Assembly: GCA_036897525.1 (NCBI GenBank)
Contig: JAYMTJ010000070.1
Location: 1 to 54,381, forward strand
Source of the DNA: Pelargonium x hortorum
Lineage: Eukaryota > Streptophyta > Magnoliopsida > Geraniales > Geraniaceae
Direction: 5' to 3'
Length of the DNA stretch: 54,381 nt
Below are positions 26,788 through 41,060 of this stretch, in pieces (the stretch's first letter is position 1; the number at the start of each line of letters is the position of its first letter). The position numbers and the translations under genes are program-made. A model generated the notes under the pieces. The model saw only the letters and a list, made by a program, of their open reading frames with translations, ran no database searches and had not been told where the DNA came from.

Positions 26788-27980
26788 GAAATCCCTTCTG
26801 TTCTATTATGGGTCTGTCAACTTGATTAAAGAACTCTTACAAATATGTTTTTAAATAAAAAAATGCGGGTTATTATTAACAAACTCCCAATATAGACTAT
26901 CCTATAGTGGTTATGCACTTGACTTCCTATTCTGGCTCGCGAGAACTCGAGTTTCTGTTCCTTCCGGGGTTTGCTGGCTTGGGTTCCTATTTACGCCTTG
27001 AAAACTCAATATAGTAATCATACTAGTATCCCATCACTAAGAGCAACTCCTTAGTTTTGTAAATTCAGTCTGTAACCAGTCATGAATAGCTGGACTGGAA
27101 AAAAGACTTCCAAGATAGAAAATTATTACAAATTCCCTTTAGAAACCCTCTACTCAGAACCCTTTTTCTAAATACCTAATACCTAACCCCTATTCTCCAG
27201 AGTTTGTTCTTTGCTTTCATAACCGAGCGCTGCTATACACTTAGAAAAGTAGAAAAGATACTACTTACCTTAACCTTAAAGTAGGGGATACCGGTATTCC
27301 TTACTTAGGAAGTATAGATAGTATAAATAATATAGTATTATAAAGTCTAGTTCTTGGTATTATTACAAAAGAATTAGCCACTTTGCAGCCCTTTTTTTTA
27401 GAAGCCTTCTTCCCTAGGTTCCAAACCCCCCTTTGTATTAAGTAAAGAAGTAAAGGAAGATTTTTCTAGCTAAAGGGTTTCCTTTGTACTTTACTTTATA
27501 TACTCTGGTATAGGCATCAGAATCTCCCAGCTAAACAAAGGGACTACTTTACTTACCTTGTTACCTTACCTGACTTCGAGAATGCTAAAAAGGGGGTAAA
27601 GCAGACCCCGCTTTTCTTTAAAAATGGCACAGAATACAGACAGAATAGGGAATAAAAGGTCTTTTAAGTTAGAATTACTTGGTATAGAAATGCCTTTACT
27701 TTAAATGGCACACATTGGCAATTTACCTATTCTCTTTACTAATATTAGAAAAGTTCGCTAAGAGGAAACTACTCAATCTTTGGGATATAGGTTCTGTATC
27801 TCAATATAGCAGGCTTGGGCAAACACAAAATTCTTGGTAACCCGGAGCCCTATAGTATTAACTTTACAATTTATTAGACCTGTTATCTAGTTAACACAAA
27901 GACTATTTCATCTATTCAATTTATTACCCTTTAAAAAGGCCTCGGAACCTTACATAGTTTTAGAATTCCTTCTTTGTACT

Positions 27981-27999
27981 GTACTTTGGGATCCTAAAA
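27981..27999 (+). repeat. 19-bp dispersed repeat, partner at 41700-41718
   Basis: gtactttgggatcctaaaa occurs at both places in the same orientation. The upstream ttctttgtact words are also shared with small differences. Confidence 0.75.
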
Positions 28000-30900
28000 C
28001 CTAACAACTCTAAATACTGTTAATACCAAGACCTTGTTTACTTTATATAAAGACTCCTAAACTTTATAAACATGGAATTGAAGAGTACTAAAAATATTAA
28101 GTCAATACTTGCAAATCCTAAAGAAAAAAGGAATACAAATTCCTTCTAATAAGGTCGAAAATGACTATAGTGTCTGCTGTTTAAGTACCCTTTAAAGTAA
28201 GTTTTAGTTTTGTACATTTGTCACCTATTTGCCTCAATATTTGGAAAAATCACAGCCAACATACAAAAGCTTACTAGGGTTAATGCTTTGAAATCTTTTT
28301 TTAATATATAAGGAAAACCCCTACACCGTCTAAGTCTAATCAGTTCAGTAAATAAAAAGAATTCCTATACTAAAGATTTTATTCTAGGGATCCTATAACA
28401 GTAAAAACACTGGCAGAATAAAAATAGGGCAGAGTTCCCCGGTGCACACATACTAACAAATATGTTCAATTTTTTCGCACCTTTTCTTTTATACCAGGAA
28501 TTAGGATCCTTAGGTTCAAAAAAAATTCTTTAATAAAGCACAAAACTTTACCCTCTTTTTTTATTACTCTTCGTACTAAAATCTTAATACCTATACCTAT
28601 AGCAGCTAAACCTCTCTCTCCTAGCCTAACTCTTCTGGATCTGTGTATACCCGTCTAGAAGTTATTCCTACCCTACAAGCCAGATCTTTCCTAGGAGCTT
28701 ATACCAGCTCTCTCTTATGCATACCTACAAGACCTATCTTCTCTTCTTTCTTAGCTATTATACCTACTATCTTAGTGTTATTAAAACCCCCTAAACACTC
28801 AGTTCCGGTAATATAAAGTTCCGAGCCTGCTGATAGAGCTTCAAAAAATTTCTTCTAAATAATAAATATATGGACCCTTTTTAAGTTTAAGATAGATATA
28901 ACAGGTTATTAAATTCTAATTATTAAAGAGGTATAAAGCTATTACCGATCTAACAGAATACTATGTAGAAAGGTAAGGAAAAGGGGAGGGGTCATTTTTC
29001 ATGGAATAAGCTATTCAACTAGAGAATAGTCTCTATGTATGTTTTAGTTTTAAGGGAAGTTCATTATAACGAAAAAACTAAAGTAAGCGGTTTCAGAAAG
29101 CAAAGAAGGTAAATAATTAAAATACGTAGCGTAGGAAAGCGAGCGTAAAATGTCAGATGTACGATCACCCCATATAAGGATAAAGGGCATTCCAGAGAAT
29201 AAGTTCAGGATGGGGTTCTATTGAATCCGAAATCCTTTTTGTTAGTCTTTATTGCAGATTTACTTTGTAATGTATAATTTGAAGTCTAGGATAGATAGGA
29301 GGGACCTTAGGAAAGACCTGCTTTTTAAGATGTAATTCTTTGTTTTGTTTATTACAAAGGATCCTATTTTTTTAAAACTTAAAAAAGTAAGAGTATGCAG
29401 AAGAGCATGAAAGCGGGTTTGTGGATGGCTGTCATAGTGTGACAATATACTAAGACTAACAAGAATACTAAGAAAGTAAGTAACAAAAACCCTGTAAGAA
29501 CAATCCTCTTAATAAAGAGCTCTGTTTCCTAGTTAAAGTACTATGTGTTAAAAAAAAATAAGGAAATTCTGAAACCGATTTAACAAAATCTTTTTTCTAC
29601 TGCCCAGTAAAACGAAGTACCTTCAGAAAAGTGGAAAATACCCGCAAACAAAAAAAAGATGGTTTCTCTTTACTTTAATTAATAAATAAACTAGCTGTTA
29701 GAAACCCGCAAGCGCCCTGTAGTAGGGTTAGGGTGCATGTATAAGCAAGTGTATTGTAGTATCAAATTCAAGACAATAGAGAAATCCCATAACATAAGAG
29801 GGTCGCCCTAAGCTAGCAAATTCCTAGAAGAGCCTATACTTAATTTCTTAACCGAGCACTAGACTTCATTTCATTTTATTAGCGTCGGCCTAAAAACAAG
29901 TGGCTAGTCCCAAAAATTAAGGCATAAGTTTTCTAAGAGTCATCAGGAACAAGCCGGGCTGTTCTACGTTCAGTACACACCCTACATTTACTTACGAGAC
30001 TTTACTCTGAAGTACTTCTAATGGGATTTCCTCCACAAGGGACTCTAGATACTTAATTCACACTTTCTTTAAATAAACGAATACTATCGCAATTACTTTA
30101 CTTGTCTTTTCGAAGCCCTAAAGTAAAGCCCCCTTTTTTCTTACGAATTGCTAAACTAGGGGCCCTGTCCAGATAAACTGATTTGTCAAAAAGCCTATTA
30201 CATTTAGAGGGCCTCACTCAAAGGGACTTTATCAATCAATAAAGACTAACAAAAAGAATTAAGGATGAAACCAAACAAACAGTGCGAAGGTTATTACCTA
30301 GACCTTTATCCTTATTTATTAGATACCCTGTAAGGTATTTGTATACTTTTCTTTTAGAGTGTCCCCACACTTCCTGTGTTTTAGAATCCCTGCTTTATTG
30401 AACTTAAGATCCAGAAACAGAAAAAAAAGATCTGCTTTAAAGACCCAGAATTAGCCTAAACTTCCTCATAAAAGTTTGGGCTGCTTTGAACCCGAACTCC
30501 TTTCCTTGTATTTGAAGGTTTTGTTTTTTGCTGGATTTACTCGAAATTTGGGGGTGCCATTTTGTCAGGTATTTCTTTTCTTTCTTCTCGTAAGGAGTAA
30601 TAGAAATAAAGCTGCTGCTGCTTTAGAGTCTAGGAATTCGAGTTAAGAACAGTTTTTGAAAGTACAGGGTTTTTTGCAAGAGAGAAAAAGCTTTTCAAAG
30701 GTGAAATCGATCAACGCCTAAAAAGTTTTATTCCAGAATTTTAAGCAGTACCTAGGAAATAGAAGGACCTTTATAAGGAGCGCCTCCGCTCTATATTGCC
30801 ATTTTTATCCAGTCTATTTAGTAGTTTCAGAATATAAAGTGAAAGTCTTAAGTTAAGTTTGCTAGAGCGAGCTAAAGACTAGACTTAGTTAGTTTATAAC

Positions 30901-32604
30901 ACCTAGAATTGTATACCAAAGCCTTTATTACTGAGTCAATATTTATACTATATTATTTTTGAATTCCGCCTGCCTTTTACTAAATGAAATCTGGTGACAG
31001 CAAGACTGAAGATTGTCCAGAGTAAAGTACTCAAACTTGTGTAAAGTAAATATCCATAGAAGTTTTCTGTAGTAATGAGATGCAGATGATATAAACCTAA
31101 CCCATTAAATAAAGAAAAGCTTGTCATTTTTTCAGTATAGGATATTTTGCCCTTTTTTTCTATTTCCCTAATAAAGAGAACCCTTTATTAATTTACAGTA
31201 CCAAATTAAAGTCTATTGCCTACACCTAAACTAAGACTAGAAAATAAAAATACGAAACCAAGGAACTCCTAAGTAGTCGTGAAAATAGCTTTTGAATAGC
31301 ACCTTTGCTCGCATTCCCTTAGCCCTCGGTCCATAGCTTTTTTTGTCGCCCCGAGAGGAGTTTGCTTGAGATTGGGCCCTTTTGTTTTGTATAGAGAGGG
31401 AGATCCCTTATACCATTAAGGGAGTTGTACGATGTATGAAGTTTAAGGAAACCCCTGCAGTCATTGGGAACTTAGTTAAGTACGCTTTCCGTGCAAGTTT
31501 TAGAGATATAAAAAAAAAAGTAAAGATCCATACTAATGCCCAAAACTTCTTCTATATCTTGCCTTTCTTTTGAGAGACCCACCCCCTAAACTCAGGTCTC
31601 ATTCAATTAATTCGTCGAAACCTTTCCTAAATTCTTAAAGCCTAGAAAACTAGCTATATGCTATATTCATTCCCTCTCCTTAGTGGACCTTCCTTAGACT
31701 TATAACCAGAATTTGCTTTTTACAATGTTTACAGTGGGAACCAGTACACAACTATAGGCGATACAACTGTATTACAACTGTTTCTAGCATCCAAAATAGA
31801 TTCTGTATTCTGATTCGAACAAAAGGAAATGAGTTGCCTGGAAGCTATCCTAAAAAAAGGAATACCGAGTCACTTAACTTGTCAAAAGTCAAAACCCTTT
31901 AAAATTAATAAAATGAAGTAGAAAAGACTATGTCTCAACCACCTCCTAGGCGAACAACTTAAGTTAAGATTTTTTTTAGTTTTCTTATATTCAGTGGGGT
32001 ACTACTAGCCCGGGTGAACTAAGAGTAAAAAGCGGAAATAAGAATCACTTTAGAGAAGAATATACTATTTCCAAGTTATGAGATTAATGTTCCTTGTCTC
32101 TCAAATACCTTAAGTCAAAAGCATAGTAATTCCGCTATTAACTACCTAGACCCTGGAATTCCTTGGTAAAACGTGGGTAGAAAATAGGGTCTAGGTAGGT
32201 TCAAATCCGCTTGAGAGTTAAAGCTAAACTAAAAAGCTCACGTAAAGTTTTAAAATATCAAGTCTTTTTCTATTGTAGTCTATTAGGTACCACTCAAAAA
32301 GAGATTATTGTCTAGTTCAAAAGTTCTTATAGGTATTTAAATTACAAGATCCTTTATTATTACAGCGTACTTGACTCCGGGTCTTGCCCGCCAGGGAGAA
32401 GATATTATGCCGGTTGTCTAATACATAGACTTCTGAGAAATCAATCCTATGCCCCCTTCGTACCTTAGCAAGAGTTTAAGAAGAAATCTAAATAATATGC
32501 AAGTGGATAAAGATTACTTCCTGCTACTAGCCTACAGAGGTCCCAGTTAATGAACAAAGTGAATATAACTAGAATCTGTTTCTATAAGTATATTCCTTGT
32601 CGAA

Positions 32605-32832
32605 TTGTACCTTTATTCGGTTTCTTATGGGATATGGGGAAAGCGCCTCTCTTCATTCATGGATTTGTATCTAAGGTCCGTTTTTGCCATACGAAAAGAC
32701 CGAATACAATTTCGCAAAGCACCACACAGACAAGTCATAAGGAACTTTTCCTATTTTCGATCTAAAGAAATTCTTACCTTTTCTTTTATCCCCGCAATTC
32801 AAAAGAAATTGAGCCCCAAATACAGAATGTAA
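32605..32832 (+). CDS. Doubtful basic open frame
   Basis: A frame ends TAA at 32830-32832 and its last 55 residues (from MDLYLRSVFAIRKDRIQF) are rich in K, R and F, as in small ribosomal proteins. A second frame (32550-32765) overlaps it. I could not match either to any organellar ribosomal protein I know. The length is within what chance allows here, so this is listed only as a candidate. Confidence 0.15.
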   Translation: MYLYSVSYGIWGKRLSSFMDLYLRSVFAIRKDRIQFRKAPHRQVIRNFSYFRSKEILTFSFIPAIQKKLSPKYRM

Positions 32833-34515
32833 GAGTCTCCCCTGGGCTGGAAGATTTTAGTTTGTTTTACTAGGATTTTTTTTTGTTTCAACAAGGTGCA
32901 GACAAAACTTGATTATAAGAACATTCATTTTTTGAGTATCAAATAAATTCATTAGGTCTATAAATCTCGGAGCTTTTTTTGCTTTTAGTTAGACTTTTTG
33001 GGGTATCCATATTTAGCTTTTTTACTCAGTGATCTAACTCTTAGGACTTTGAGAGAGTCCTTATTAATCTAGTCAGTGCTTGCTTAAGTTAAGAGACTCT
33101 AGGGTTAGAGAGTTTTCTTTTATTTGCTACGGTATACCTCCTACTCTATTTATGTCAGCCCTTCTTCACTTCAAAGACAAATTGCAAGTTGATAAAAAAA
33201 ACTTAGGGTCTCTAATGTACCATTCCTCCGTCCTATATATCATACAATTTTACACAGGAAAGTGTCGGTTTTTTTGTAAAGAAGATTTTTCTATTAAATT
33301 AAATACTGTTATAAAATTCAAGGATGCAGTAGTCTTTTTTGGATTTCGTGTTCGTTTCTAACTTGTATTAGATCCTGATAGAATAATATACTTTCCGTTA
33401 AAATCAAAATGTTCCTGAGATTATCCTATATAGAAAGATATTTAATATGGTAGCCCTAAAATAATTAACAACAATAGATCTCATAAGAGACCCTGGCGCA
33501 TATATTTCTTTTACAGAATTCCTTTTCATCGAAAGGGAGCTCGCTGACATATTACCAGTATCCTTCTTATAATTGACTCGCTTAGAAAAGGGCAAAGAAG
33601 AGTTGAATATTGCTTTATCTTGATTAGGAGTACTTTTTCTATTTCACTTAGGGGTCTTCTTGTTAGTGCTTTAGTGTTATGTTGGAAAAGGACTTGTTGT
33701 TAATATCCTTAGATCCTTCCTTTGTCAAGGAATGCTTTATATTAAATATCCTGGAGCCTTACCAAAAAAAAACTAGGCTTTACCATTTGCTATGATACTT
33801 TCTTTTAATTAAAAAGGGACAAAATATGTGTATAAATTCAAAAGAGGGCTTCCCTAACTAAACTAATACAAAGGGAATACTTGAGAATTTTCATTCGGAA
33901 TAGCATCTAAAACTTTCGTAATTATTAGATTCCCGTGGAGCTCTAATAACTTCCTTAAAAGGCAGGCAAAGGAAGTGCTTAAACGCGTATATCAGAACTT
34001 TAGTAGAAGAAAGCTCGCTTTTTTGCTGTTGGGTATCGCAGGTATATTAATTCTTAGTTTTATTAGTTAGAAAGAATGTATCCTTCAGGTTGGCAGGGTG
34101 ATTCTGGTAAAGTATAAAAGTAAGGTCAACAAGTGGTAGTTTTCTTGTCTCTAAGTGTGAGGTGGTATACTATAATGACTTAACTAGGGAGTTTACTCAG
34201 TAAATAAGGATGTATTCAGTACTGTATAAGGTTCTCCCTACTCCTGAACGATAAGCTACAAAGAAGAAGAGTAATTATGCCTTAAATTCTTATTGTTTGT
34301 TAGTCCAGTATTTCTAGGTTCCTGTAATAATCCCTTGAGAAGTCCCCTGGATTCACAACACGAGCGATACCCTCATAAGTAAGCTACATAATAAATAAGT
34401 CACGTTTAAGTTTTAAGTTAAGTCCTATAGATCATAAGAAAGATAGCTACCCGGAGATAGACTTACAAGAGATACCTACAAGAAGAAGAAATAATACTCG
34501 TATTTCCACTTGTTC

Positions 34516-36680
34516 TGTACAAGGGAGAGTTTCAAGTTCTTTGAGAGAGAGGGCTTTGGCTTGGCTAGTAGAGTTCTTGAAAGATTGATGGGCTTTGTTC
34601 TCTAGGGATTTTCCAGTTCATGCTCGATAGGTAAGAGGGATTTTAATTAAAAAGATTAAGAGTATAAAGTCAAGTTAAATGAAAGAGGTTCCTGGTTTTC
34701 CTGATGTTGCAGGTCTTTTCTTTTTTTAGGGTAGGCAATAGGGATTTACCATGATATTAGCATATGTGTTCGTAGTAGAGTTACTAGTTCTGTTTCATAA
34801 GGACCTTCCAAAGTTCATGTACAAGAGAAAGTTCATAGGTATTAGAGAGAGGGCATCCGCTTCTTCTATGGCTCGTACTGATCATCTTGTGCTTGCTATG
34901 GATGAGGCTTTCTAGGGCATTATGGATAATATGTGGGTCTAGTTTTTTTTCATCTAGATTAGATTATCTTAGCTCATGGTCCGTAGGATTTGCCCTAGAG
35001 TTCCTTATGTGTTCGATAGGTAGTTCAAGAAGTAGAGAACCCAATAAAGTCAAACATAGGTATCGCTAGAGTACTAGATTGGGTTCTCTAGGAAGAGGGT
35101 ATTCAAAACGTCAGTCAATTCTAAGTATTCCTTTGCATATAGCAATAACAAGCTCCTGTACTTATAAAAGGATTCTCTGCGTTTTACTACGTGCTGGAGA
35201 GCCAAATAAATATAGCATCAAGGAGGCAATAAAAAAAAAGAAAAGAACCTGGGGGAGTTCCCACTCAAGACAGCCGCTACAGCACCAAAGGTATAATTAT
35301 GTCATAATATCTAAAAGGAGCCTTAAAAAAGTTACAGAGAGTTTTATTCTGCGAGGGTGGAGTATGGGATATTGTCCAGAATTTAAGGGGCCTATAGGCT
35401 TTTTTAGAGCTAAGAGTATTCCTCGGATACATTTACAAGTCAGACGTATTTAATTGGAATAAGTAATAATGGTGCAAACGCAAACAATAATGCATTTTAT
35501 AAGAAAACAAGGGGGCTTTATATAAGTATTTGGTATTCAATTTCATTAATCATAATCAGGTCTCTTAGTTCTGGCTTTTCTAAACCGGACAACAACCGGG
35601 CCAAAGATACGCATCCGGATTTAGCTAAACAACCGTTCTAGTCAATTCTAAATTCAGGGAGAAAAAAGAAGTACCATTAGAAAAAAACCCTCTTCAATTC
35701 AGTAAAGATTTTCCAGCAATACTAAAGATTATTAATATAATACAAATTCGTTCTAATCTAAATCTTTTATCGCAAGTTTAGTACTCTGTAAAGTTTGGTA
35801 CAAAAAAAACTCATAAAGGATTTCCTTTATCTCTTGAAATGCCAACAACGAAAGGCAGATACCTGGAAAATAGTGCCAGCCTGTTAAAGCTAGAAATACT
35901 GGACAGACCTGGAAAGCACTCACAACAAATAGGTACGTACCTGGAAAAGCCTGCCAGTTCAAAACTTCCATACCTAAAGCTACTAAAGAACATGAATATC
36001 TGAGACCATAATACCATGCATTTTAGTACGTACTCCAGCTTATGACTGTATCCTAAAGTCCTAGTTTATCCTAGGAGTTCAACCAACCCTAGAAATTAGA
36101 GATTAAGATCTTTTTGGGAATAGGGTCAGGTCTAAGGAAAGCAACAAGAACTACTTCCTATAGCTCTTTAATTGAGTCATGGTGTTCTTCTACAGTATAA
36201 TACTTATTATCAGGTTATCCGGAACTTACCTAAAACAAAGGTTACGATAAGATGGTTTATATCTAAGGAAACCGCTATGATAGAACAAAAGCTACAATTA
36301 AGTTTCTCTCTGAAAGACTCTGGGGAATCTCAAGCATCGGAATCAAGCTCTCTAATGAACGGAGCTCTTTCTCGCTTTCCTTTACAGGTTTCGATTTAGC
36401 AAGACCATAAGCGGAGGCTTTCAATGATGGTTATTACTACCATAGTAAACAGGAATACATTATCGGAGAAGAAAGAGGTCTTGGATTCAAGTAAGGAGGC
36501 TTCCTAGGTTTCAAGGGTTTCCTAAGAAGCTGCAAGTCCTTAGACTGAGGGTGAGAGTAGGGTCCTAAGTTTCTTTACTGGCTATAGACCTTCTTGGGCC
36601 GACTTACAAGTAACTCACGACGGGTACCCAACAAAAGTACTTGAACGCTCTGTACAAGAAAGAATAAATGGATTGGCAGC
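34516..36680. repeat. Repeat-rich, gene-free block
   Basis: A segment at 34516-34640 recurs in altered form at about 34818-35030 (tgtacaag, gagagaggg, tctagggattt-like and tgctcgataggta-like words in the same order, offset 302 to 390). A 21-base part (34531-34551) occurs inverted at 41075-41095. At 35843-35960 the words caacaa, acctggaaa and tgccag repeat at an offset of about 78-80. Open frames of up to 124 codons (35079-35453) carry no recognised motif. Confidence 0.55.
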
Positions 36681-39600
36681 CACCTTACTCTCTCTCAAAA
36701 GTAGAGTAAAAGGATCCAAAAAGCTTAGAAAATCTAGTTTAGTTGCAGCTTTTAAGTTAGGAATAAGGTCTTATAATTAAATAGAATTAGAAAGGCCCAG
36801 AGCGCGATACTACAATAAATACACAATACCCCGATATATATACCTTTCTTTAATACCAATAGCAAAGATTTGTCTCCTATATCTCTTTGATAGTAAGATA
36901 TAATTTTATTAAAAAGTAATTCTTTGAAACTAAGAAAATACTGGATCCCTGCTCTAAAGTAAAACACAGGAATTGTTACGGTAGCGGTCTCTAGCCTGCT
37001 AAGGGGTTCAGAAATCCTCTTTTTTCTTTACTCCCTTACTATGTTTACTTGTTAGAAAGTAATTGTTCCAAACCACAACACTAAACCTCTCTATTTACGT
37101 TATAGGAATTCCAATAAGTGCCCTTCGCTAAATTAAAGAAAGAGTTTAGCAAAGACTTTTAAGAATTAAGAATATAAGAACGAACAACCATGAGTTTTTT
37201 TTTGCTGACACTAGTCATATCACGGAGTCTAAAAAGAAATAAGTTATAGATTCAAAGTTTCTCCTTAGAGTCCCGAGCGGTAGTAAAGACTTATTAGTCT
37301 AGTGTATCCTTATTCTTATAAAACTCAGTATCTAAGAGAATACTTATTAAATCCTTTTTTTTGCTAACTACACCTCAGCCTCCAGTTTCTTTTGTTATAC
37401 ATAGGGCCCCTTTTACTAGAAAAGAATCTCTTTTGTTCTCCCACCCACTTTTGAGAAGTAATAACAAGCAAGTTTACCCCTTTTGTTATGGATTCTAAAT
37501 AGAGTTATAAAACCTTTCTGGCAAGAGGGCCGCTTAAGTAAGCGGTATATATTTTTTAGTGTGCCTATTCTATTAAATTAAAAAAGTAGTAGGATTTCTT
37601 TAATTAAAAACTTTTACAGAGTTTCCTGGGAGCTTTGACTTTTTTAGTGCAATAGTCTTTTTTTACATGTATTAAGGTCTTCTAGAAGCCTTTCTTTCGT
37701 ATTTTGTATCAACTGTATTGAAGTTTTTAGGGATATTTCGTAGACACAGGTTAAAGGTTAAACCTAACTTACCTAGAATTCCTAATTGAAATCTTTTTTT
37801 TTTTGAATCTCCTTTATTATGGTGAAACCCGACCTATCCGATGGTAAAGAGCGGATTTTTCTTAAAATCAATAGCTGAAATAAGTAAACTAGATGCTTTT
37901 AGTTTAGTTTTGTAAAAAAGGCCCTGAGCTAATATTCGCCCCTTGTATGCATTCCTTCGAGCTAACATATGAATCCTTGAATTTCCTCGTCCCTATATAT
38001 CTACAAAGAGAGTCTTCTCGCTCTAAAATTAGATTTACAACCGCAAAAACCTTACCGGATTTGGTACTTAAGTCCTTTTCAACCAGAACTTCTGGGGCTG
38101 GACAAGGGCAAATTTAGCTTGTTGTTTAAAAAGCAAGTAAATCCCGAATGTTCTTTGTGGAAATCTAATTTCTAACAAGGTTGCTTAATTTAATGTTAAT
38201 GTTAAGGGATTCCCTTGAGTATCCTCTATAAAGTAAAAGGAGATTTGTTTCCCCTAGAACTTGTATGTCCCGGATTAGAAACCTTTAAACCCTTTAAAGG
38301 TAAATGGTTACCTACAACAAACAGTACAAGGGCCCTTTCCAACCCGAGTTTTGTGTCGCTTAACGAAAGTTAGCTCAATAATGCACAACGCTTTTGTGTT
38401 TTCCAGTATTTTATACTCCGAAGTAAAGCTTTCTGTTATTAACGTTGAAGAGATTAAGGAATAAGACCTTAGTAGGGGTAAGGAGATACCGTTGAAGAGT
38501 AGTCGTAAAGTTGGGAAGGTTTGTTAGTATTAACTATGCGACCACAACAAAAAAAACTCAGGTAAAACAAAAGGAGCCCTTCAGATCATTTCAAATATAT
38601 CCCTAAAAAATATACATAAAAGGATATCCACTACTCTACTTTGACAATTGAAGACTCAGGACCTTAAACTGTAAAATTACAAAGACGAAAGAAATATAGG
38701 GATCCCTAAAAAAATGACTTAAAAGGAGCCTTTTTGTTGTCATAACGAATAAAGGACTATATAACTATCAATCAAGGAGAGATGAATTTTAATACTAAGA
38801 CTTCTATAACCCCTATATCCTATACACTACTAGAATACTCCGTCCCGACATACTAAACTTTTAGACTCTATCTAGAACTATCTAATAAGAAACTAATAGG
38901 GTAATAGAACTCTAATATAACGATTACTATAGGAATACTAATACAATAGATATAGATAGATACAAAAGACTATCATATAAAGAGTAAGATCTTAGCTACA
39001 ATAAGTAGTATAGTACAGGCAGTACCCGCTACAAGAAGACTATAGCTACACGTCTTAGGCTCGCTTTCCTTAGGACTAAAAGCTTCCCTTCTCCGGCAAT
39101 ATAGTCTTATTTATACTCAGGCTTCCCTTGTGCAGCTCCTAACAACTCCTAAAAGTAGAAACCTTTTTAACGGGGCAGACTTTTATTTGTCCTAGTAATT
39201 TATGGGTATGGGTCCTAAGACTTCCCTATGTCTACTCCACTTGCTTTAGAAAGAATCCTGTTCCATCATTAAACCTCTTTACTTAACTATCTATCTTAAA
39301 CGAAGTTGGCAAAGGAAGAACTAAGAGCTACTAGCTTGCCTAAACTATCTAATTGACATTACCTATACTCTCAAAAGGACGCTTTACTAAGTATATCGGA
39401 TTTCTAGAATCTAAGAAAGAAATAGTATCTAACCCAGTTTCCTATATCCATTAGACGTGCTCTTTACCCAGGTTAGTAAATGTTGACTTAGGATCCTTTG
39501 CTTACAGCTAAATCGACTTACAGGAATACACAGAAACAAAAGCAAGAAGAAATTCCCTGGGCTTATTGTAACCTATCCTATTTTTTGCAGCTTGTACTTG

Positions 39601-41000
39601 TTGGAGCTCTTTTCTTACTGTTTACTGTTCTAGCCCATCTCTACCCTATTTCTTTTATCTTATTATTAGTTAGTACATGTTTGGTCTTAGGTTTGTAGTT
39701 TTTTTCTATTATGACTTATATACTGGACTTTTGATTTATATCCTTGGAAATAGCGTGTAGTACCGGTTTATAGACGAAGGAAGAGGATTTAAGGATTTTT
39801 AGTTTATGTTAGTGTGCTCGAAAACTCCATTTTTTTGTTGTAAGGAAGCTTCTTTTGCCTTTACCCTGGTTGGACTAGAGATCTTGTTAAACAAGTGTGA
39901 ATTATAGATGATAGAAAATTAGGGATAGGCATATAAAAGAGTATTACTAGAATTCTTAAAAGGGAGTTTTTAGTTACCGGTGTAGTAGCAGGACTTATAT
40001 GAATTTTGAATCTTCGCTTATTAACCTAACCTATTTCAGGATGGAATTTTAGAGGACATCTACTGTAACCATTCTTGTATTTTACTTTTATTTCGCAGAG
40101 CACAGCTCAAGTCTTTTTTTAAGAAAGAACAAACCTATCTTACTTTCTTGTCAAATTTTTTGCTAGACTGAAGGTAGGAAAAGAGAATATTATTTTCAAT
40201 TCAACCAGGCGCTAAGGCAATATAACTGAGGATCCGTAAACCCTTTCGGAGTCCTTATATTCCGTCTTAAGTTTACTGTCAAGCGCTAATAATAAACCTT
40301 TTTAGTCTAAGAAACTCCGGTCTTAATATAGGCGCACTCGTACTAGTGTTCTGTAACAAGCAAAGGTGTAATGTAAGATTTTGCGGGTATTTATTCTCAT
40401 ATCAGGATTAAAAAGAATACTGGAATCTTGGTACTTTACAAGGGGTACTCCTTATCGCGAATATTTCCTAACCAGCGCATATTAAATTGATAAGGATAAG
40501 TCTAGGGCCCTTTAGCTTTTTTTTGTTAGTCCTCGACACTCTGAATAAAGTAATTAATTGGCTTTATACGGTAATATTACTCCTACAATTGTATCAAAAC
40601 TAGGAAACACAGAAACAAGCCCTACTTTCTATTTACTACTACTTCAACCCAAAAGAATCCCGAAAAACAGGACTTGCTTATATCTTTACCTAGTCTCTCT
40701 ACCAGGATCCTGAATTTTATTAGCTTAATCTTAGGCTATCTTCTTTATGACTTCTCAACCTCTGACTTTTCTTTTGTTGAAGCTGCTGACTTTGTTTGTA
40801 GCCCTTGCCAGAGCCCTTCTTCCCCGAGCCCTTGCCAAAGCAGTTGCAGAACCTGTCAAAGCTGCAGGAACCTAAGCCTGAGATGATGTACCTGTACTAG
40901 AGAGAGATGGTGTACCACTGGCTAATGGAAAGCTAGTCGTATTTATTTAGTCTTCTATATACTGTATTCTATAGACTTTATAGTAAGAGATTCTATTATA
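36681..41000. other. Gene-free AT-rich spacer
   Basis: No recognised gene. A 66-codon frame (39498-39698) ends in a leucine-rich hydrophobic stretch, and a 70-codon frame near 40.7 kb covers an imperfect repeat of agcccttgcc. Both are within chance length. Confidence 0.55.
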
Positions 41001-41060
41001 TAAGGCGCGAAGCCCTCTTGTGCTATGTGTTTATCGATAAAGAGGAGATAAACCTTAGAT
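41001..41060 (+). repeat. Dispersed stem-loop repeat, copy 1
   Basis: The segment opens with taaggcgcgaagccctc, which contains a ggc-gcgaa-gcc hairpin, and continues to cctctt...aaagagg, a second stem, then aacctta. A copy with the same start lies at 44040-44090. A copy with the same end lies at 45761-45798. Confidence 0.65.

Larger units (their letters stand above)
26788..34515. other. Gene-free spacer, with a pyrimidine-rich block and half of a dispersed repeat
   Basis: No recognised gene apart from the doubtful frame listed at 32605-32832. The top strand is strongly C+T-rich at about 28,590-28,790. The 19-base word gtactttgggatcctaaaa at 27981-27999 recurs at 41700-41718. A cataagaga word at 33482-33490 matches the dicot mitochondrial promoter core but has no gene downstream. 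Confidence 0.55.

Noticed and set aside
33482-33490. cataagaga, matching the dicot mitochondrial promoter core
   Set aside because: No recognised gene follows, and the nine-base word is expected by chance at some sites in 54 kb.
35079-35453. 124-codon basic open frame
   Set aside because: No recognised homology and it lies in repeat-rich spacer. Kept only as part of the repeat block description.
39498-39698. Hydrophobic 66-codon frame
   Set aside because: Thymine-rich DNA yields leucine and phenylalanine stretches by chance. No start context or homology.
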